DNA from: Telmatactis stephensoni
Lineage: Eukaryota; Cnidaria; Anthozoa; Actiniaria; Isophelliidae
Length of the DNA: 64,000 bases
Reading direction: 5' to 3'
Assembly: GCA_029948255.1 (NCBI GenBank)
Contig: JALIZF010001589.1
Coordinates: 124,001 to 188,000 of the forward strand
Numbering within the stretch: the stretch's first letter is position 1; the number at the start of each line of letters is the position of its first letter. The notes below the pieces were generated by a model, which was not told where the DNA came from, did no database searches, and was given only the letters and a program-made list of their open reading frames with translations. The position numbers and the translations under genes were made by a program. This document shows positions 22,401 through 29,200 of the stretch, in pieces.

Positions 22401-25400
22401 TTTCCTGTCAATTGTTTCATTAAATTCCAGACCAAAACTTGAGCTGTATTTACACATTAGTGGGGTTGAAATAAGTTCAAAATCAATTTTTTTACTAATT
22501 TTATTATTATTAGAACTAGTGCAAAAAGTTCACCGTAAAACAAAATGTCGTTGTACATTATTTTCATGTAAGGCTTGATCGAGTGTTTCTTTAAACTTGG
22601 CCACAGTTCAACGTGCATAAAAGGTTTTTTTTAAGTCATCAATCCCAAATCAAAGATAAAAGATCAAATATAGGTACAAGAGACTTTTTGATATCATTTT
22701 CTGGCCAGGGTCTTTACCTTGAAGTGCTTTCCTTGTTGTCTTTTCGAAGCATACTGGTCCTTGTTTCACGCTCAATGCAGACGATTCTTGATTTATTTCC
22801 AACTTTGGCTAGATTTTTAAGCAGCTTTATTGAAGGCATCTTCACGAAACGAAGAATACACGATCCTCAATGACTTATTCATTATGAGGAATTTTTTTAA
22901 ACTACGAATCCAACTAAAAAGTCGTCCAACTTTGAAAATATCCTCTGTGTCTTTCGTCTTTCGAGCAGTTTTTGAAACGACACCAGGCCCGAAAAAAATT
23001 CAAACGTACGGTTTTTTTCGCTTTAACCTGTCAAGATTGGCACAGATTAATGTTCATCAAAATCGCTAAATTTTTACGAGGTTTCGAGAATACTACTTTT
23101 AAGCTTTGCAAGTTAAAACTGCAAGGAAACTTGTAAATTTTCAGTTTTCAAAGTGTCAGCGCGCGTCAAGTTGGCGCCAAAAAGCAATCAGCCAATCAGC
23201 ATCGCGATGTACACGGACGTATGTACGGACGTATGTATGTATGTATGTATGTATGTACGGACGGACGTACAGCCGTTGGGCTCCCTGTGTGTCCATGAAA
23301 AATCAACTCGATGGGTTACCATTTTTTCTTAGGTATGGTGCTCCGCTCGCGCGGGCCTTCGGCCCGCGCGGGAGCTCCGCTATTATTATTATTATCATTA
23401 TCATCTTGATTTCTGGCAGAAAAAAGGTCTGGAACAGTGTAGAAACAGGGGCCCGCGGTTTGTATACTACTATACTATCTTTACATTTGTTACAACATTT
23501 TGTTCAGGTGCAGAAACATCAATATCTCCAACGTCGTCCATGTCAACTAGCTCTGTCAATGCAACAAGTGCAGGTATGTAAGCTTGATCCTTGCTTGTCT
23601 ATAAAACATAGAACATTTGATTGTTGCGATTACATGGGCATGGCCAGCCCTGCGAGCAAGTCGGGCTCAAACGGGCCAGTTCCGTTTCATATAATTAGCT
23701 CTGCGGAATGCAAAGTGCGCTTTCACGCAGCAACTGATTTTTAACAGTAAGCCATATTAAACAAGGACAGAACGCGTTCGTATTACTTCTTGAACTTCTT
23801 CTCAGCTACAACGTCGATTGAGTTAGCTATGCGTCATGATTTATCCTTTTTTTTCAAAGTCTTTACATTTGTTACAACATTTTGTTCAGGTGCAGAAACA
23901 TCAATATCTCCAACGTCGTCCATGTCAACTAGCTCTGTCAATGCAACAAGTGCAGGTATGTAAGCTTGATCCTTGCTTGTCTATAAAACATAGAACATTT
24001 GATTGTTGCGATTACATGGGCATGGTCAGCCCTGCCGAGCAAGTCGGGCTCAAACGGGCCAGTTCCGTTTCATATAATTAGCTCTGAGGAATCGAATGTA
24101 AAATGCACTTTTACGCGGCAAAGCTCCAACCAGCACTCTCTAACACTGATATTTTTTAACAGTATAAAACCATATTAATCAAGGATAGAGCACGTTCGTA
24201 TTACTTCTTTAATTTCTACTCAGCTACAACGTCCTGACTTACCCTTTTTTTTCAAAGTCTTTTCATTTGTTACAATATTTTGTTTAGGTGCAGAAAATGA
24301 AACATCAATATCGCCAACGTCGTCCATGTTAACTAGCCCTGTCAGTACAAGTTCAATTGTAGGTATGTAAACTGACACTTCATTTAGCTCGTCCACAAAC
24401 TACCGTTCATTTTTACTCGTTGGACATAGACTCGACAAGGTATAAACTTCCATTTATTGTATATCAAGTGTCAAAGTCCGTTTTTCTCTTACTCTAATTG
24501 GGCGAGAGGGTATCACGTGAACTTGGACAGTTTTGTTGTTATATACCAGCTACGGAAGTTGATTGAGCTTTGTAATTGAAGGCGCGTTTTTGGCAGCACG
24601 CTTTTTCAAATTCATTCATTCGGACATTCGGACAAAACTCGTGTTTATTGTCAAACTTATTACTACGAATATACAAATTTACTCCGAGAAAAAGATTGAT
24701 AATAAACCAGGAATATCACCAAACAAGCTGTATCAACAATTCTCCGAAAACATTTGTGTGAGAAAAGGTAGGTCTCGACATCACATGCTCACACTGTTCG
24801 TTAGTCAGCGGGCACCTTACACAGGGCCGTAGCAAGACATTTTTGGGGGGAAGGGGGGGGGGGGGGGGCAGCTGGGCGACGAAACCAAAGGATGCATAAT
24901 TAAGCTAAATTTACTTCCAAAGCTCTTTGTTGGAGACTTGAAGGGATTTGGAAGACTAAAAGGTTGAGGCTTGTAGCTATAGGCTAGGCTTAATCGTTCT
25001 TTGCTGGGGGTAAGATCGTGATGCAAAGATCGTGATGCAAATCAGATACCATGAATATCAAAACTGGAGTGCCACAAGGGTCAGTTCTAGGGCCGTTACT
25101 TTTTATCATTTGCATAAACGATCTTCCAGACCATGTTCCGAAAAGCAAAGTTGTCCTATACGCTGATGACACAGCACTTTTCTATGCAAATAAGGAAAGC
25201 AATACCATCCAAAGTGTTATGCAAAACGACCTAACTCATCTATCCAACTGGTTCACTGCAAATGGTCTTGTAGTTAATGGTAAAAAATCTAATGTTATGC
25301 TTTTCGGAACCAGTCAACGTCTGGATTAGATTATTATTATTATTATTTCTTGATTTTTTTTACTGGTTTAGTTTTCTTCTTACAATACCGAGTTTAAACA

Positions 25401-25908
25401 ATAGACCTAGGGTAATGCAAGGTTAACATTCATACTACTTCATTGAAAGAACTCTCCTTAAAATGTGAGCTGTTCCAAGGAGGGCAATTTTTTGTATTTC
25501 GCTAATGTAAATATTTCCTGGAATCTTATTTGTAAATTTTTCTAAACCTTTCTTGATAAGACCCAGGGCTCCTATCACAACTGGGATAGTTTCTGTTTTT
25601 GTCCCCCACATCCTATTGATTTCAATCTCTAAATCCTTATATTTAGATAGTTTTTCAGAGACTTTTATGGAAGTGTTAAGATCACTAGGGATAGACATAT
25701 CAAGAAGCAGACACGTTTTATCTTTCTTATTTCTGATTATTATATCTGGTCTGTTAGCCCTTATCTCTCTGTCAGTGTGAATGGGCATATCCCAAAGGAT
25801 AGTCACATCATCATTTTCAGTTACAGTTTTCGGTTGATGTTCATACCATTTATCATTAGTTTTGATTTGATGAGCTTTACAGACTTTCCAGTGAAGGTAT
25901 GTTGCAGG

Positions 25909-25989
<81 letters not shown>

Positions 25990-26128
25990 TAGAGTTTAGA
26001 TTTATTTAATATATTCCAGTAATTTCAAGAACATAAAACTGAAATTTGTAAATATGTAAATCAATATTGTGACGTATGACCGTGTATATATATATTTTAG
26101 ATTGTTTTTGAAATAAAGTCCATTTTTA

Positions 26129-26200
<72 letters not shown>

Positions 26201-29200
26201 CATCATCATCATCATCGGCAATTCCATTCTCTATGGAAGCTAAGTGAAAACTGATGTAACGCTCGAACAACTTAAAAAGTATACTGTGAAGGGAAGGAAT
26301 TAAAAATTGTTGGGGGCCCACCCCCAGCCCTTGTTACTGCCCTGTTACAAAGTGCAGAAGGCCGAAAGATCGGGAGGCTGAAATAGGTTCCAATGGTCGT
26401 CTTTAAGACACGTCCTCGCTTTCTTTCATTAACTGTATGAACAAGGTTTTATAACTTAACTTGTTCTAACTTCTTTTGCAGTTGTCACAGTCAGCCCTAC
26501 ACCAAGTGAGTGCTAATTATTTTCATTTCTGTCAATTAACAATCAAGATTTACCTGACTGTAATCATCATCATCATCATCATATTTACCGCATGGCACGA
26601 CATTGCCTTAAGGACGTTCGCGGGAAAAAAAGTTTACCATGTTTTTTCCTTCATACTTCGCATGGTGAGATAATGTTATCATAGAAGTTCAAAGAACAAA
26701 TAAAAAAATGGGGGTCACCGTGCTCGTTGAGGAGTGAGGTGACATCAAAGTGCACCCACTTTCTCGTAGAAGATCGCTTGCGCGCCAATCTATACGAGTC
26801 GAGCATAGAAGTCATTTTTTGCAGAAAAACTAAATGGATTGCTCAATGTTTATTTACACGACCACTCAATAATCCATGGAATAATATTATGTGAAAATAT
26901 TTGTAAATACTTAACAAATAGCTGTTGTTTTTAATTCGAATTGGCAGTCATGAGCGACGCTTTTGCCGCGACTTCGCTCAAAGTTGTCACGGAAATCCGT
27001 GTTTTTATTATGATTTTACCATAATATTTTTCTCAAATTTAGAATATTAACAGCCTATGTAATTCTTTGTCAAACACTGAAATAAAAAGTGGGGGTCACC
27101 GTATTCGTTTCCGAGATATTGAGCCGTAAGAGCCGCAAAGTTTGAAAATTTGGCCGCCATCTTGAATACCGAGAGGAGACTGGGTCCAGTAGAATCTTTT
27201 CCATCCTTTTTTCTGCAGTTTTTCAACCTGAACGATTTTTTTTCCTCGGTAAAATTCCTTTTTTTAATTTTTTTTCTTTTTTCAAATAATTTCCATTTTA
27301 AAAAAATCGAAAAAGTCATTACCGAAAAAAATTCTTTTCGGCCGCCATCTTGGATTTAGTTGAGGTAGCGCGCGCTAGCGTGCGCAGTAAAAGTGCGCGT
27401 GAACAATGCCCGCGAACGTCCTTAAGCCTGGTTTTCACTAGCGACGCAAGCACATGCAAGCGCAAGCAACATACGCAGACTCAGTAGTGTACTGTTCATT
27501 AGCGGTGCTTGTCTTTTCTCACACCTCGGTGATAAATGCAGTACTGAGTCTGCGTATGTTGCTTGCGCTTGTGCTTGCGTCGCTAGTTAAACCAGGCTTT
27601 AGCAATCGCAAGAAGGCCGACTTAAATCATTAACTGTTAGATGCTATTTCCGAACAGGGACTCAATTTTGATCCACACTTTTTCAGATTTGTTTCTCAAG
27701 TGCACTATTATACGTCTGTCGGCAAATGTGTCATATGAAACAAGAACGAGAGATTTGAAAACAAATACTGATATATATTACGTATATTAAAATATTACAC
27801 AAACAAGACGACGCTTCGTTGTCATCTCGACAACATCATCAGTTGATAGTTAGCATAACTTTTCCAGACCTGATGATGTTGTCGAGATGAAAACGAAACG
27901 TCTTGTTTGTGTAATATTTATACTTAATATCCTCAGTAAACTCAATTTCATTAAGATATATATTACATTTCTTTAATTTAGCTCGTTTATTTTGTACGCA
28001 TTGCAAATTCATATCATAGAACCGTGTTTGCTATCGGCTATATAGACTGTCAAATCATTTCACAAATCAAATGCCTCAAGCTGTACTGGTGGCATACATA
28101 CAAGTCCTCTCCGATGATATGAAGCAGGCTGGCCCGGTTGAGCTGGTTGACTCAGTTTAGGGACGGACCATTAGATTTTTGAGGGGGGGGGGGGGGGGGT
28201 TGGGCAATTTTTGCTGTGCACGAATATTTTTTTTGTCCTTTGTGGCGGTGCAGGAATTTTTTTTTGTCCTTTGTGGCGGTGCAGGAACTTTTTTCCCCAC
28301 ATGATTTGCTTGCAGGATATTTTTTTCGAGAGCTAATTTTTAATATTTTAGATTTTTTAGGAATTCTGATTTTAACAGTGAAAGCAGCACAAATGTACAC
28401 CCTAAGTTCCGTTTCTTGTTTTTTTGATATTAGATATTGTTCTGAAAATACGCTTAAACATATTGCAGATCAAATTCCACAAGAAAACCAGATTTATACT
28501 TTTTTGTAAGCTTTGAAGAAATGGTGGGGGGGGGGGGGTACTTTAAGCAAATTCTTTTGGGGCGCAGCTGAACGACGAAACCTGAAAGGGTTCGAAGAAG
28601 GGTGTTTTTGTGGCTACCTACTACAAAAAATATTCATTAGTATTTTTTTTCAAATAAATAAATAACCTGTATATAGAGATTACTTCATGGAAAGTGCGCG
28701 CGTACGGTTTTTATTCACGAGTTGTTGAAGTATCATAAACGAAACGAGCGAGTCCTCGAGCGAGTGAGTTTTATGATACAAAACAACGAGTGAATAAAAA
28801 CGGTACAAAGCACTTTCCATGGTGTTTTCTGTTTATCATATATAAATCGAGATTTCTATAAATTTTTGTCGTTTTGCTTTGAATATGGATATTGCTTTTC
28901 CACGGTCAAGATTTTGATTTCAAAAGCACAAAAATCTCTAGAAAACAAAGTTTAAATAACAAACAGACGTCAAACCAAAACAAAACTAATATGTATTTGT
29001 ATCTAAAGTCAATTACAGTATAAATTATAATTCTTTTCAGTGTAACTTGGACTTTTTGCTCACTGACATGTGTTTGTTTACAAAACGAGCAAAGACAATG
29101 CGAAGAATTTGAGTTTAGTGAAAGACAAACTTACGGTCAAATTCACGCCCGTTAAACATACCTGGCGTTTCAAATGTCCCTCAAAACTTGAAATAAATTA

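Larger units (their letters stand above)
23480..24362 (+). repeat. Tandem triplication of a unit of about 390 bp carrying a stalk exon
   Basis: Units start near 23480, 23861 and 24258. Each carries TTTGTTACAA(C/T)ATTTTGTT(C/T)AG, a stalk exon and its donor. Units 1 and 2 are nearly identical through exon and flanking intron; unit 3 is diverged. Confidence 0.9.
24822..26344. mobile_element. hAT-like element in intron 7, filled with LINE debris
   Basis: CAGGGCCGTAGCAAGAC at the left and an inverse-related ...GTTACTGCCCTG at the right are flanked by TTACA at 24817-24821 and 26345-26349. It shares its end with the MITE at 7161. Inside are a reverse transcriptase fragment, an RLE-type LINE fragment and (ATT)n tracts, so it was itself a target for later insertions. 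Confidence 0.6.

Noticed and set aside
23106..23744. 212-codon open frame overlapping the first duplicated stalk exon
   Set aside because: It reads the exon in another frame, runs through (ATT)n and a GC hairpin, has no domain, and conflicts with the consistent phase-1 splice model.
23804..24240. Extra stalk exons after TTCTTCTCAG / TTTCTACTCAG (CTACAACGTC...)
   Set aside because: The acceptors look good, but no GT donor follows in phase, and the peptide is not stalk-like beyond a few residues.
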